NCBI GenBank assembly: GCA_036227345.1
Contig: CP109468.1
Coordinates: 8,246,001-8,310,000, forward strand
Length of the DNA: 64,000 nucleotides
DNA from: Streptomyces sp. NBC_01463
GTDB taxonomy: Bacteria; Actinomycetota; Actinomycetes; Streptomycetales; Streptomycetaceae
Reading direction: 5' to 3'
Shown: positions 48,749 to 57,906 of the stretch, piece by piece
Layout: every line of letters starts with the position of its first letter
How positions within the stretch are numbered: the stretch's first letter is position 1
Notes under the pieces: generated by a model
The model's input: the letters and a program-made list of their open reading frames with translations, nothing else
Databases searched by the model: none
Told to the model about the DNA's origin: nothing
Made by a program: the position numbers and the translations under genes

Positions 48749-50152
48749 ATGCCCATCGCAACGGTCAACCCCGCGAACGGCGAGACGCTCAGGACGTTCG
48801 ACGCACTGGGGGCGGACGAGATCGAGCGGCGGCTCGCCGCGGCGGACGCCGCATTCCGGGAGTACCGCACCACCGGATTCGGTGAGCGGTCACGGCTGCT
48901 GAACCGGGCCGCCGACCTGCTCGACGAGGACCAGCAGGACATCGCCCGCACCATGACCCTGGAGATGGGGAAACCGGTCAAGGCCGCCCGGGCCGAGGCC
49001 GCGAAGTGCGCCAAGGCCATGCGCTGGTACGCCGCCCACGCCGAGGAGCTCCTCGCCGACGAGCATCCCTCGCCCGCCGACGTGAAGGACGCCGGTGCGT
49101 CCCGTGCCTACGTCCACTACCGCCCCCTGGGCACGGTGCTCGCCGTGATGCCGTGGAACTTCCCCCTCTGGCAGGTCGTACGGTTCGCGGCCCCCGCGCT
49201 CATGGCCGGGAACACGGGCCTGCTCAAGCACGCGTCGAACGTGCCGCAGACGGCCCTGTACCTGGGCGACCTGTTCCACCGGGCCGGCTTCCCGGCGGGC
49301 TGCTTCCAGACCCTCCTGGTGGGCTCCGGGGCCGTCGAGGCGATCCTGCGCGACCGCCGGGTGGCCGCGGCAACCCTGACCGGCAGCGAACCCGCCGGCC
49401 GCGCCGTCGCGGCCGTCGCCGGCGACGAGGTCAAGCACACCGTCCTGGAACTCGGCGGCAGCGACCCCTTCCTCGTCCTGCCATCGGCCGACGTCGCCAA
49501 GGCGGCCCGTACGGCCGTGACGGCCCGGGTCCAGAACAACGGGCAGTCCTGCATCGCCGCCAAGCGGTTCATCGTGCACACCCAGGTGTACGAGGAGTTC
49601 GCCGAGCGCTTCACCGTGGGCATGCGCGACCTCGCCGTCGGCGATCCGCTGGAGGAGTCCACCGACATCGGCCCGCTCGCCACCGAGCAGGGGCGCACCG
49701 ATCTGGAGGAGCTCGTCGACGACGCGCTGGGGAAGGGGGCCGGCGCCCTGTGCGGCGGCGGCCGGCCCGAGGGCCTGACGGGCGGCCTGGAGCGGGGCTG
49801 GTTCTACGCCCCCACGGTCCTTGGCGGCATCACGCCCGCCATGCGCATCCACCATGAGGAGACCTTCGGTCCCGTCGCCACGCTCTACCGGGCCGGCAGC
49901 CTCGACGAGGCCGTGGAGCTGGCCAACGACACGCCGTTCGGGCTCAGTTCCAACGTCTGGACCCGGGACGCCGAGGAGAGCAGGCGCTGCGTCCGCGATC
50001 TGGAGGCGGGCGGTGTCTTCTTCAACGGCATGACGGCCTCGCACCCCGCACTGCCGTTCGGCGGGGTGAAGCGCTCCGGCTACGGACGTGAGCTCGCCGG
50101 CCACGGCATCCGCGAATTCTGCAACGCCACGACCGTCTGGTACGGAGCCTGA
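48749..50152 (+). CDS. gabD: NAD(P)-dependent succinate-semialdehyde dehydrogenase-like
   Basis: 467 residues of the aldehyde dehydrogenase superfamily. The cofactor region VMPWNFPLWQVVRFAAPALM, the general base Glu in TVLELGGSDPFLVL and the nucleophile Cys in VQNNGQSCIAAKRFIVH are present. GG(S/A)DPF rather than GGNDP is typical of the GabD group. Oxidises succinate semialdehyde or a related short aldehyde. ATG 48749 follows AAGGAGG. A phosphoketolase gene follows after 58 bases on the same strand. Confidence 0.88.
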   Translation: MPIATVNPANGETLRTFDALGADEIERRLAAADAAFREYRTTGFGERSRLLNRAADLLDEDQQDIARTMTLEMGKPVKAARAEAAKCAKAMRWYAAHAEELLADEHPSPADVKDAGASRAYVHYRPLGTVLAVMPWNFPLWQVVRFAAPALMAGNTGLLKHASNVPQTALYLGDLFHRAGFPAGCFQTLLVGSGAVEAILRDRRVAAATLTGSEPAGRAVAAVAGDEVKHTVLELGGSDPFLVLPSADVAKAARTAVTARVQNNGQSCIAAKRFIVHTQVYEEFAERFTVGMRDLAVGDPLEESTDIGPLATEQGRTDLEELVDDALGKGAGALCGGGRPEGLTGGLERGWFYAPTVLGGITPAMRIHHEETFGPVATLYRAGSLDEAVELANDTPFGLSSNVWTRDAEESRRCVRDLEAGGVFFNGMTASHPALPFGGVKRSGYGRELAGHGIREFCNATTVWYGA

Positions 50153-50210
50153 CCACGGTCCGGGCCCCGTACCGGCCGGACCACCGCACACCGCCCGCTG
50201 AGAGGTGACC

Positions 50211-52601
50211 ATGAGCGACGCACCGCCGTCCTCATCGACGACCGGCCCGTCCGACGAGGAGATCGCCGCGCTCGACGCACACTGGAGGGCAGCCAACTAC
50301 CTGGCCGTCGGCCAGATCTACCTGATGGCCAACCCGCTGCTGACCAGGCCGCTCGCCCCCGAGGACATCAAGCCCAGGCTGCTCGGCCACTGGGGCACCT
50401 CACCGGGGCTCAACCTCGTCTACACCCACGTGAACCGCATCATCAGGTCGCGCGGCACCTCCGCGCTCTGTGTCTGGGGCCCCGGTCACGGCGGCCCCGC
50501 CGTCCTCGCCAACTCCTGGCTGGAGGGCAGCTACTCGCAGACCTACCCCGATGTGAGCAGGGACGCGGCGGGCATGGGACTGCTGTTCAAGCAGTTCTCC
50601 TTCCCCGGCGGAGTGCCCAGCCATGTCGCGCCCGAGACACCCGGCTCCATCCACGAGGGAGGCGAACTCGGCTACTCCCTCGCGCACGCCTACGGGGCCG
50701 CACTCGACCATCCGGACCTGCTGGTCACCTGCGTCATCGGCGACGGCGAGGCGGAGACCGGACCGCTCGCCGGGTCCTGGCACGCCAACAAGTTCCTCGA
50801 CCCCGTCCACGACGGAGCCGTCCTCCCGGTCCTGCACCTCAACGGCTACAAGATCGCGAACCCGACGGTGCTCGCCCGCCTCCCCGAGGAGGAGCTCGAC
50901 GCGCTGCTGCGGGGCTACGGACACGAACCGCTGTACGTGGCGGGGGACGACCCCCTCACCGTGCACCGGGCGATGGCCGCCGCCATGGACCGGGCCGTCG
51001 ACCGCATCCAGGAGCTCCAGGAGGCCGCCCGGACCGGCGGTGACACCGGCCGCCCGCACTGGCCGATGATCGTGCTGCGGACCCCGAAGGGCTGGACCGG
51101 CCCGGACCAGGTGGACGGGCTGCCCGTCGAGGGCACCTGGCGCGCCCACCAGGTCCCGCTGCCCGGGGTCCGGGACAACCCGGAGCACCTGCGGCAACTG
51201 GAGCGGTGGATGCGCTCCTACCGGCCCGACGAACTCTTCGACGCGGAGGGGCACCCCTCGGCGGAGGTCCTCGCCTGCGTACCGGAAGGCACGGCACGGC
51301 TCGGCGCCACCCCGTACGCCAACGGCGGGCTCCTCCTGCGTGACCTGCCGGTCCCGCCCCTGGAGGCGCACGCCGTCCGGGTGGACAGCCCCGGCACCAC
51401 CCTGCACGAACCGACCAAGGTTCTCGGCGGTCTGCTGGAAGCCGTCATGACGGCCACCGCCGACCGGCGCGACTTCCGGGTCGTCGGCCCCGACGAGACG
51501 GCCTCGAACCGGCTCGACGCCCTCTACGAAGCCACCGGCAAGGCCTGGCAGGCCGGAACGCTCCCGACCGACGAGCACCTCGCCCGCGACGGCCGCGTCA
51601 TGGAGATCCTCTCCGAGCACCTGTGCCAGGGCTGGCTTGAGGGCTATCTGCTCACCGGACGGCACGGACTCTTCTCCTGCTACGAGGCCTTCGCCCACAT
51701 CGTCGACTCGATGGTCAACCAGCACATCAAGTGGCTGCGGACCTCGCGCCGGCTGCCCTGGCGACGCCCCATCGCCTCCCTCAACTACCTGCTCACCTCG
51801 CACGTCTGGCGCCAGGACCACAACGGCTTCTCGCACCAGGACCCGGGCTTCGTCGACCACATCCTGAACAAGAGCCCCGAGGTCGTCCGTGTCTATCTGC
51901 CCCCGGACGCGAACACCCTGCTGTCCGTGGCCGACCACGCGCTGCGCAGCCGGGACTACGTGAACGTGATCGTGGCCGGCAAGCAGCCCGGCTTCGACTG
52001 GCTCACCCTCGACCAGGCCCGCGCGCACTGCGCACGGGGCGCGGGCGTCTGGGAGTGGGCGGGCACGGAGGACGGCAGCCGCGAACCCGATGTCGTGCTC
52101 GCCTGCGCCGGGGACGTACCCACCCTGGAGACGCTGGCGGCGGCGGGCCTCCTGCGGCAGCATCTGCCGGAGCTGGCGGTACGGGTGGTGAACGTCGTCG
52201 ACATGGCCCGGCTCATGCCGCACGGTGAGCATCCGCACGGGATGCCGGACTCCGAGTACGACGCCCTCTTCACGCGCGACAAGCCGGTGATCTTCGCCTA
52301 CCACGGCTATCCCTGGCTGATCCACCGGCTGGCCTACCGCCGCACCGGCCACGCCCAGCTGCACGTCAGGGGCTACAAGGAAGAGGGCACGACGACCACG
52401 CCGTTCGACATGGTGGTCCGCAACGACCTCGACCGCTACCGGCTGGTCATGGACGTCGTCGACCGCGTCCCGGGCCTCGGCGTCCGTGCCGTGGCGGTGC
52501 GTCAGGCGATGGCGGACACCCGGACGCGCCACCACGAGTGGATCCGCGCACACGGCACGGACCTGCCGGAAGTGGCCGACTGGACCTGGCAGGGCCAATA
52601 A
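50211..52601 (+). CDS. xfp: Phosphoketolase (xylulose-5-P/fructose-6-P)
   Basis: 796 residues, the family's normal size. The family opening ([19 protein letters not shown] and [24 protein letters not shown] [16 protein letters not shown]), the TPP-binding [20 protein letters not shown], and [20 protein letters not shown] are plain. It cleaves xylulose-5-phosphate with phosphate to acetyl-phosphate and glyceraldehyde-3-phosphate. GAGAGG lies five bases before the ATG. No acetate kinase is adjacent. A long terminator follows. Confidence 0.95.
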   Translation: MSDAPPSSSTTGPSDEEIAALDAHWRAANYLAVGQIYLMANPLLTRPLAPEDIKPRLLGHWGTSPGLNLVYTHVNRIIRSRGTSALCVWGPGHGGPAVLANSWLEGSYSQTYPDVSRDAAGMGLLFKQFSFPGGVPSHVAPETPGSIHEGGELGYSLAHAYGAALDHPDLLVTCVIGDGEAETGPLAGSWHANKFLDPVHDGAVLPVLHLNGYKIANPTVLARLPEEELDALLRGYGHEPLYVAGDDPLTVHRAMAAAMDRAVDRIQELQEAARTGGDTGRPHWPMIVLRTPKGWTGPDQVDGLPVEGTWRAHQVPLPGVRDNPEHLRQLERWMRSYRPDELFDAEGHPSAEVLACVPEGTARLGATPYANGGLLLRDLPVPPLEAHAVRVDSPGTTLHEPTKVLGGLLEAVMTATADRRDFRVVGPDETASNRLDALYEATGKAWQAGTLPTDEHLARDGRVMEILSEHLCQGWLEGYLLTGRHGLFSCYEAFAHIVDSMVNQHIKWLRTSRRLPWRRPIASLNYLLTSHVWRQDHNGFSHQDPGFVDHILNKSPEVVRVYLPPDANTLLSVADHALRSRDYVNVIVAGKQPGFDWLTLDQARAHCARGAGVWEWAGTEDGSREPDVVLACAGDVPTLETLAAAGLLRQHLPELAVRVVNVVDMARLMPHGEHPHGMPDSEYDALFTRDKPVIFAYHGYPWLIHRLAYRRTGHAQLHVRGYKEEGTTTTPFDMVVRNDLDRYRLVMDVVDRVPGLGVRAVAVRQAMADTRTRHHEWIRAHGTDLPEVADWTWQGQ

Positions 52602-52607
52602 GCGTGC

Positions 52608-52649
52608 GGCCGGGGCCCGGACGGTGCAGACCGTCCGGGCCCCGGCCGT
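52608..52649 (+). terminator. Strong terminator between xfp and baeRF genes
   Basis: A perfect 19-bp stem (CGGCCGGGGCCCGGACGGT and its complement) around GCAG begins seven bases after the xfp stop. It probably terminates both convergent genes. Confidence 0.85.
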
Positions 52650-52668
52650 GTTCGCGCCGTCCGGCCCG

Positions 52669-53781
52669 TCAGTAGCGCAGTGCCGCCGCGATCCTTCCGT
52701 GTTCCTTCAGCGAGTCGTCCGCGACGAAGACCACGTCGGCGCCGCTGTCCAGGGCCGCCTCCACCAGTTCGTCGACGATGTCCTCACGGACGGTCTCCGG
52801 CGGCTCCGTGGCGTCCCCGCCGACCGGCACCAGGTGTTCCCGGTCGGCCCGGACCGTCTGCTGGTAGTGCTCCTCCACGGCCACCAGGCCGGCCCGCCCC
52901 TCCCGGACGGCGGCCCACACCTCGTCGAGACCGCCGGCGAAGGCACGCCTGCCGCGTGCCTCGTCCAGCTTTCCGTCGATCTCCGCGGCGAAGCGCTTCT
53001 GCCGGGCCTCCAGCGCGGGCCGCAGCTCGGTCAGCAGATCGCTCGCGGAGGTGTCGGCCGGTGCGCCCTTGGTGACCCGGCCGACCGCGACGTCGGCGCT
53101 CTCACCGACCTCGTCGAGCAGCGCGAGCGCCGGGGCGAGGCCGACCAGATAGAGCGGGCGCGGATCGGTGGCCAGCACCCCGCGCAGCTTCTCGTCCACC
53201 GTGCGCAGGAACTGGCGGGTCTCCTCGTCGCTGAAGGTGCTGGGCGTGTCCCCGATCCGCTCCTCGCGCTGCGGGTTGGGCGCCTCGCGCGGAGCCGTCA
53301 GCGGGAAACCGCCGATCCGCTCCTCGTGCGCGGCGTCGGCCGTGCCGCTGAACAGGGTGGCGTGGTCCGCCGACACGGTGAGCGCCCAGAACGGCTGGGC
53401 CTGGGCCTTCGCGGCGACCAGGTTGCGGGTCAGATAGGTGTCGCTCAGCACCACCCGCTCGGGCGCGGTGCGCGGCAGCTGCCAGATCTGGTACTCGTCC
53501 GCCGTCGCGAGGACCACCAGCGAGTCCAGGGCCCGGCGCGGATCGATCTCGGCCACCGCCCGGTCGAGCTGCCGGCGGACCGCGTCGCGCGCCTCGCGGG
53601 TGACATCGGGGTCGGCGTCGAGGCGGTTGCCCGCCTCCGACACCAGGTTGCGCAGCCGCACGGCGTCCTGGGCGTTGTCCGGTGCACGCCGATGGGTCGG
53701 CATGGTCAGGGACAGGGCCGGATAGGGCCTGGCCGCGCGGAGCTTCTGCAACAGACCGGCGGTCAGAGCATCCGTATCCAT
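52669..53781 (-). CDS. baeRF-family protein (archaeo-eukaryotic release-factor-like)
   Basis: 370 residues. N-terminal YPALSLTMPTHRRAPDN, then a central ERVVLSDTYLTRNLVAAKAQ region, and a C-terminal L7Ae-like part with VDELVEAALDSGADVVFVAD, match bacterial proteins related to eRF1. The GGQ loop of true release factors is absent. Proposed in the literature to rescue or process stalled ribosomes; not tested here. Transcribed towards xfp and divergent from a DUF1269 gene. Confidence 0.8.
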   Translation of the reverse strand: MDTDALTAGLLQKLRAARPYPALSLTMPTHRRAPDNAQDAVRLRNLVSEAGNRLDADPDVTREARDAVRRQLDRAVAEIDPRRALDSLVVLATADEYQIWQLPRTAPERVVLSDTYLTRNLVAAKAQAQPFWALTVSADHATLFSGTADAAHEERIGGFPLTAPREAPNPQREERIGDTPSTFSDEETRQFLRTVDEKLRGVLATDPRPLYLVGLAPALALLDEVGESADVAVGRVTKGAPADTSASDLLTELRPALEARQKRFAAEIDGKLDEARGRRAFAGGLDEVWAAVREGRAGLVAVEEHYQQTVRADREHLVPVGGDATEPPETVREDIVDELVEAALDSGADVVFVADDSLKEHGRIAAALRY

Positions 53782-53902
53782 CAGTTCCCTCCCGGGGACT
53801 CGTGCGCACTGCCGTGCGGAGCGGGTGATTCGACGAGTCAATTCATACCTTTTGATCCTAATATGGGCGAGTTGGTCATTCCGGGTTCGGGAGGTATGCG
53901 CG

Positions 53903-54397
53903 ATGTCCACGCTCACGGTGTGGAAATTCCAGTCGGCCGAAGGCGCGGAGGACGTGGAAACGACGCTGAAGTCCCTGCAGAAGGAGGGGCTGATCAAGAT
54001 CCTGGACGCCGCCGTCGTGAGCTGGCCCGCCGACCGCGCCAAGCCGCGGACCAAGCAGCTGCTCAACCTGGTCGGCGCGGGCGCCCTCAGCGGCACCTTC
54101 TGGGGCATGCTCTTCGGGCTGATCTTCCTGATGCCGCTGCTGGGCGCCGCCATCGGCGCGGCCGCCGGGGCACTCGGCGGCAAGCTGGCCGACGTCGGCA
54201 TCGACGACGACTTCATCGCCGAGGTCAAGGAGAAGGTCACCCCCGGCACTTCGGCCCTCTTCCTGCTCACCATGAACGAGGTGCCCGACCGGATCGGCGA
54301 CGCGTTCCCCGGGGGCGGGGCCGAACTGCTCCACAGCAATCTGGACACGCGGAGCGAGGAACGGCTCCGCGAGATCTTCGGCGACGACGCGGCATGA
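53903..54397 (+). CDS. DUF1269-family protein
   Basis: 164 residues. LTVWKFQSAEGAEDVETTLK opens a ferredoxin-like half, and a Gly/Ala-rich double hydrophobic segment (LVGAGALSGTFWGMLFGLIF, PLLGAAIGAAAGALGGKLAD) follows, with the C-terminal LFLLTMNEVPDRIGD. This is the DUF1269 family, membrane-associated and often stress-induced. ATG 53903 has GGGAGG upstream. Divergent from the baeRF gene with a 121-base A/T-rich spacer. Confidence 0.88.
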   Translation: MSTLTVWKFQSAEGAEDVETTLKSLQKEGLIKILDAAVVSWPADRAKPRTKQLLNLVGAGALSGTFWGMLFGLIFLMPLLGAAIGAAAGALGGKLADVGIDDDFIAEVKEKVTPGTSALFLLTMNEVPDRIGDAFPGGGAELLHSNLDTRSEERLREIFGDDAA

Positions 54398-54500
54398 CCA
54401 CTGGGGAGCGGTCCCGGCGTCCGGGACCTCCTCACCAGCCCCACCCGCATCCGTACTTCCGCACATCCGTACTTCCGACTTCCGAGCAGACGGAGCGTCC

Positions 54501-55067
54501 GTGAACCAGACCAGCCCCGTGCGGCGCGCGCTGCGCGGCCGCGCAGCCCGCAGCCTGACCCCCGCCGTGCTCGCAGCGGTGATCGTGGCCGGCACCGCCG
54601 CCTGCGACAGCTCCGACACCTCCTCGCAGGGCACGGCCAGAAGCACCCGTACGGTCTCGGCGGAGCCGGTCGCCTCGCCCGAGGCCACCAGGAGCCCGCG
54701 CACCCAGGACGACTTCGCGGCCTCCGTCTCCGCCGATGTGGAGCGCAACCGGCAGAAGGCCGTGACGACGCTCAAGGGCGTCGACGGGAAGGGCAACGCC
54801 GTCGAGGACGTCTCCGTCAACGGTCTCCCGGTCGCGGCGTCGGAGCAGTTCCGCAGCGCCCTGGTGCGCGTCACCAACCGCTCCGGCAAGGCGGCCTTCT
54901 ACGCCGTGCGGGTGGAGTTCGTGGACGCCTCGGGGAAGGTGCTCGACTCCGTGGTGCTCGGCTTCGCCGACGCCCCGCCCAACCGGACGGTCAGCGAGCA
55001 CGCCAACAGCCGCAAGGCGGCCGGCGTCAAGTCGTTCCCCCGCATCGCCCAGGCCGAGCGCGGCTGA
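54501..55067 (+). CDS. Putative lipoprotein
   Basis: 188 residues. A signal sequence with twin arginines (RRALRGRAARSLTPAVLAAV) ends at a probable lipobox GTAAC, giving a lipidated Cys. A Ser/Thr-rich linker leads to a beta-rich body (SALVRVTNRSGKAAFYAVRV, SGKVLDSVVLGFADAP) of the FxLYD-like type, common in secreted proteins. GTG 54501 follows CGGAGC. It precedes the glutaminase gene by 14 bases and could be co-transcribed. Confidence 0.8.
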   Translation: MNQTSPVRRALRGRAARSLTPAVLAAVIVAGTAACDSSDTSSQGTARSTRTVSAEPVASPEATRSPRTQDDFAASVSADVERNRQKAVTTLKGVDGKGNAVEDVSVNGLPVAASEQFRSALVRVTNRSGKAAFYAVRVEFVDASGKVLDSVVLGFADAPPNRTVSEHANSRKAAGVKSFPRIAQAERG

Positions 55068-55081
55068 CGGCCGGGAGCGCG

Positions 55082-56419
55082 GTGAGTGCCGCCACCGGTG
55101 CCGTCACGGACGCACTGCGGGAACTGCACGCCGAGTTCGCCGGTGTCGACGACGGCGAAGTCGCCGACTACATCCCGCAACTGGCCCTCGCCGACCCGGG
55201 CGCCTTCGGGCTGGCCCTGATCAGCATGGACGGTCACCGCTACAGCACCGGCGACGCCGAGGTGCCGTTCACCGTCCAGTCCGTGTCCAAACCGTTCGTC
55301 TACGCGCTGGCCCTGTCCGTCCTCGGCCTCGACGAGGTGTCCCGCTGGGTGAACGCCGAGCCGAGCGGCGAGGCGTTCAACGCGATCAGCCTGGAGCGCG
55401 GCACCGGCCGCCCGGACAACGCCATGGTCAACGCGGGCGCCATCGTCACCACCGCCCTCATCCCCGACACTCCGGCCGCGCCCAGGTTCGGCCGCATCCT
55501 CGACTGCCTGAGCCGGTTCGCCGGCCGGCGGCTCGACGTGGACGAGGAGGTGTACGCCTCCGAGGCGCTCACCGGGGACCGCAACCGCGCCCTCGCCTAC
55601 CTCATCCGCAGCACCGGCCCCCTGCCCGTGGACCCGGTCGCGGCGGTGGAGACGTACTTCCGTCAGTGCTCGGTACGGGTCACCGCCCTGGATCTCGCCG
55701 CGATGGCGGCGACCCTGGCCCACGGCGGCGTCAATCCGCTCAGCGGGGACCGGGTGGTCCCCGAACCCGTCGCCGCCCAGGTGCTCGCCGTCATGGCGAC
55801 GTGCGGCATGTACGACTCCTCGGGCGACTGGCTGCTGAGGGTGGGGCTGCCGGCCAAGAGCGGGGTGTCCGGCGGGCTGATCGCCGCGGGCCCCGCCCGC
55901 TTCGGCATGGGGACGTACAGCCCGCTGCTCGACGCGGGCGGGTCCTCCGTGCGGGGGCACCTGGCGATCGGGCGGCTCTCGGAGCGGCTCGGCCTGCACC
56001 TCATGCACAACCCGGCGCTGGCGGGCTCCACCGTCACCCTCGTCACCACCGCCGACGACCTGCCGTCCGCGCCGGCGGCGGAGCGGGACCGGGCCCGGCA
56101 CGAACAGGTGGCGGTCGTCGCCGCCCAGGGCGCGCTGGACTTCACGGCGGCGGAGCGGGTGCTGTACGCCATGGACGAGGCGGGACCGGAGGGGACCGGC
56201 GCCGTGGTGCTCGACCTGCTGCGGGTGACCGACATCGACACCGTGGCGCGGGCGATGCTGCGCAGCGGGCTGGCCCGGCTCACCGCCGACGGCCGGCGCA
56301 CCGCGGTCGCCGACCCGGACGGCCGGCTGCGGGAGCCTGGGGACGGCGCCGCCGCCCCCAGGTGCTTCGCCACCCGCGAGGAGGCCGTGGCCCGGTGTGT
56401 GGCGGACGCCGCCGGCTGA
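55082..56419 (+). CDS. glsA: Glutaminase with C-terminal STAS-like domain
   Basis: 445 residues. The glutaminase domain fills the first ~310: catalytic S67-V-S-K70 in FTVQSVSKPF, NAMVNAGAI and PLSGDRVV. The C-terminal ~115 residues read as a STAS domain (VAVVAAQGALDFTAAERVLY, VVLDLLRVTDIDTVARAM). The enzyme makes glutamate and ammonia from glutamine; the STAS part may bind a regulator or nucleotide. GTG 55082 follows CGGGAG. Confidence 0.9.
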   Translation: MSAATGAVTDALRELHAEFAGVDDGEVADYIPQLALADPGAFGLALISMDGHRYSTGDAEVPFTVQSVSKPFVYALALSVLGLDEVSRWVNAEPSGEAFNAISLERGTGRPDNAMVNAGAIVTTALIPDTPAAPRFGRILDCLSRFAGRRLDVDEEVYASEALTGDRNRALAYLIRSTGPLPVDPVAAVETYFRQCSVRVTALDLAAMAATLAHGGVNPLSGDRVVPEPVAAQVLAVMATCGMYDSSGDWLLRVGLPAKSGVSGGLIAAGPARFGMGTYSPLLDAGGSSVRGHLAIGRLSERLGLHLMHNPALAGSTVTLVTTADDLPSAPAAERDRARHEQVAVVAAQGALDFTAAERVLYAMDEAGPEGTGAVVLDLLRVTDIDTVARAMLRSGLARLTADGRRTAVADPDGRLREPGDGAAAPRCFATREEAVARCVADAAG

Positions 56420-56497
56420 GCCGGCCGGACCGTCCGGTTCGCGCTCCCCGCACAGCGGTCCGTCGCCGTGTCGGGGAGTCGCGTCAGGACGGGCGGT

Positions 56498-57322
56498 TCA
56501 CCAGATGGACTCGACCCACTCGGGGTGGTCGATGAACGGGTTCCGGTTGTGCTGGTACTGGTCGAATATCACGTCGTTGCGGCGCTTTTCGAAGGTGTCC
56601 GGCGGGTCCTGCTCGCTCCAGGTCTTCAGCGCGGAGAGGCGGCCGATGTTCGGCGCAGAGCCGTTGGACACGCTGTCGTTGGGTTCGAGGTCGGCGAAGG
56701 AGTCGTCGCCCTCGTAGCGCACCGCCATGTAGAGGATCATCCGGGCGACGTCGCCCTTGACGGCGTCGCGCGGTTCGAAGGAGTCGCTGTCGGTGAAGTT
56801 GCCGGGCGCGTCGGCGAGCTCGGTTCCGCCGTTGTCGAAGTCCTTGTTGCCGCGCGTGGAGTTGACCGAGACGTCCTCCGGGCGCAGGTGGTGGATGTCG
56901 GTGCCGGGGCCCGTGGCGGTGCCGAAGTCGCCGTGCGACTTGGCCCAGACGTGCTCCCGGTTCCACTGGCCGACGCCGCCGCCGTTGGCGCTCTTCGGCT
57001 CGGAGAGTCCGGTGTACAGAAGGATCACGTTGGAGGAGTTGGCCGGGTCCTCGTCGGTGTCCTTCAGCGCGTCCCAGACCTGGCTGTAGGAGAGCTTGGT
57101 CTGGTCGCTGATGATCGTGTGCAGGGCGCCCTTGAGCGCGGTGCCGGTCTTGCCGAGCGCGTCCTGGTAGTACGTGTCGTCCAGTGCGCCGAGCGGGGTG
57201 ACGGAAGCCGCCGGGGGCTGCGGTGTCGCGGCCGGCGCGGCGGCCGCGGTGCCGGCGAGCACCGCGAAGGCGGCGAGCGTGGCCAGCAGTGGGCGCCGGC
57301 AGGAAAGGTGACGACGGGACAT
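56498..57322 (-). CDS. Secreted endonuclease I-type DNase
   Basis: 274 residues. A signal peptide (RPLLATLAAFAVLAGTAAAAP) leads to the endonuclease I domain. Active-site segments are QWNREHVWAKSHGDFG and TDIHHLRPEDVSVNSTRGN, with catalytic His and metal-binding Asn, as in Vibrio/Shewanella secreted nucleases. It should degrade extracellular DNA for nutrients. The start at 57322 gives a complete signal sequence. Convergent with the glutaminase gene. Confidence 0.92.
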   Translation of the reverse strand: MSRRHLSCRRPLLATLAAFAVLAGTAAAAPAATPQPPAASVTPLGALDDTYYQDALGKTGTALKGALHTIISDQTKLSYSQVWDALKDTDEDPANSSNVILLYTGLSEPKSANGGGVGQWNREHVWAKSHGDFGTATGPGTDIHHLRPEDVSVNSTRGNKDFDNGGTELADAPGNFTDSDSFEPRDAVKGDVARMILYMAVRYEGDDSFADLEPNDSVSNGSAPNIGRLSALKTWSEQDPPDTFEKRRNDVIFDQYQHNRNPFIDHPEWVESIW

Positions 57323-57575
57323 GTGGGGTGTCCTCTCCGGAAATACGGGCACCGCGGCGCCGTCACAGGGTGGGGGGGCGGCTCCGCGGTGGTCGTGTCG
57401 CTTGGTGGTCAGCGGGAGCCTTCCACACGCACCGTGACCGAGGTGTGAACGCTGCGTACCTATCATGTGCAGGTCAAGTGAGAGTCGGTCCCGGGCCGTC
57501 GCGGGCCTCCCCGCCGGCATCGGATGCGCCCCCGTCGGCAGGGGGCGAGAATTGCCGCAAGGACGAGGAGGCGGC

Positions 57576-57773
57576 ATGAGTGACGAGCCCGAATCCGTAT
57601 CCGTACGGGGCGTGACCCCGGACGCCCTTCTGCACACCGGCGCCAGCGACAATCCGTCCGCGGAGGACGTGGTGCTCGCCTCAGGGCGGGACCTGACACC
57701 CCGGAATCTCGAGTGGGCGGAGCGCCGGATCGCCCGGGAGGGCCGGGCGGCCATCGACAAGCAGCTGCCGTAG
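57576..57773 (+). CDS. Small conserved hypothetical protein
   Basis: 65 residues, acidic to neutral, soluble: MSDEPESVSVRGVTPDALLH to GRAAIDKQLP. The last ~25 residues (LTPRNLEWAERRIAREGRAA) form an amphipathic helix. Strong GGACGAGGAGG before the ATG supports translation. I do not recognise a family. It lies alone, divergent from the nuclease gene, with 133 bases to the methyltransferase gene. Confidence 0.65.
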   Translation: MSDEPESVSVRGVTPDALLHTGASDNPSAEDVVLASGRDLTPRNLEWAERRIAREGRAAIDKQLP

Positions 57774-57906
57774 GCACCCCGCGGCCGCGGCACCGGCCGT
57801 GACCACCGGCGCATGCCGGGGCACGGTGGTGCGCGGCCGCGACCGGGCGGTGCGGCGGCAGTGCGTGTACGGGGGCCGGCCGTCGCTCGGTTAGCCTGAA
57901 CGGAAT

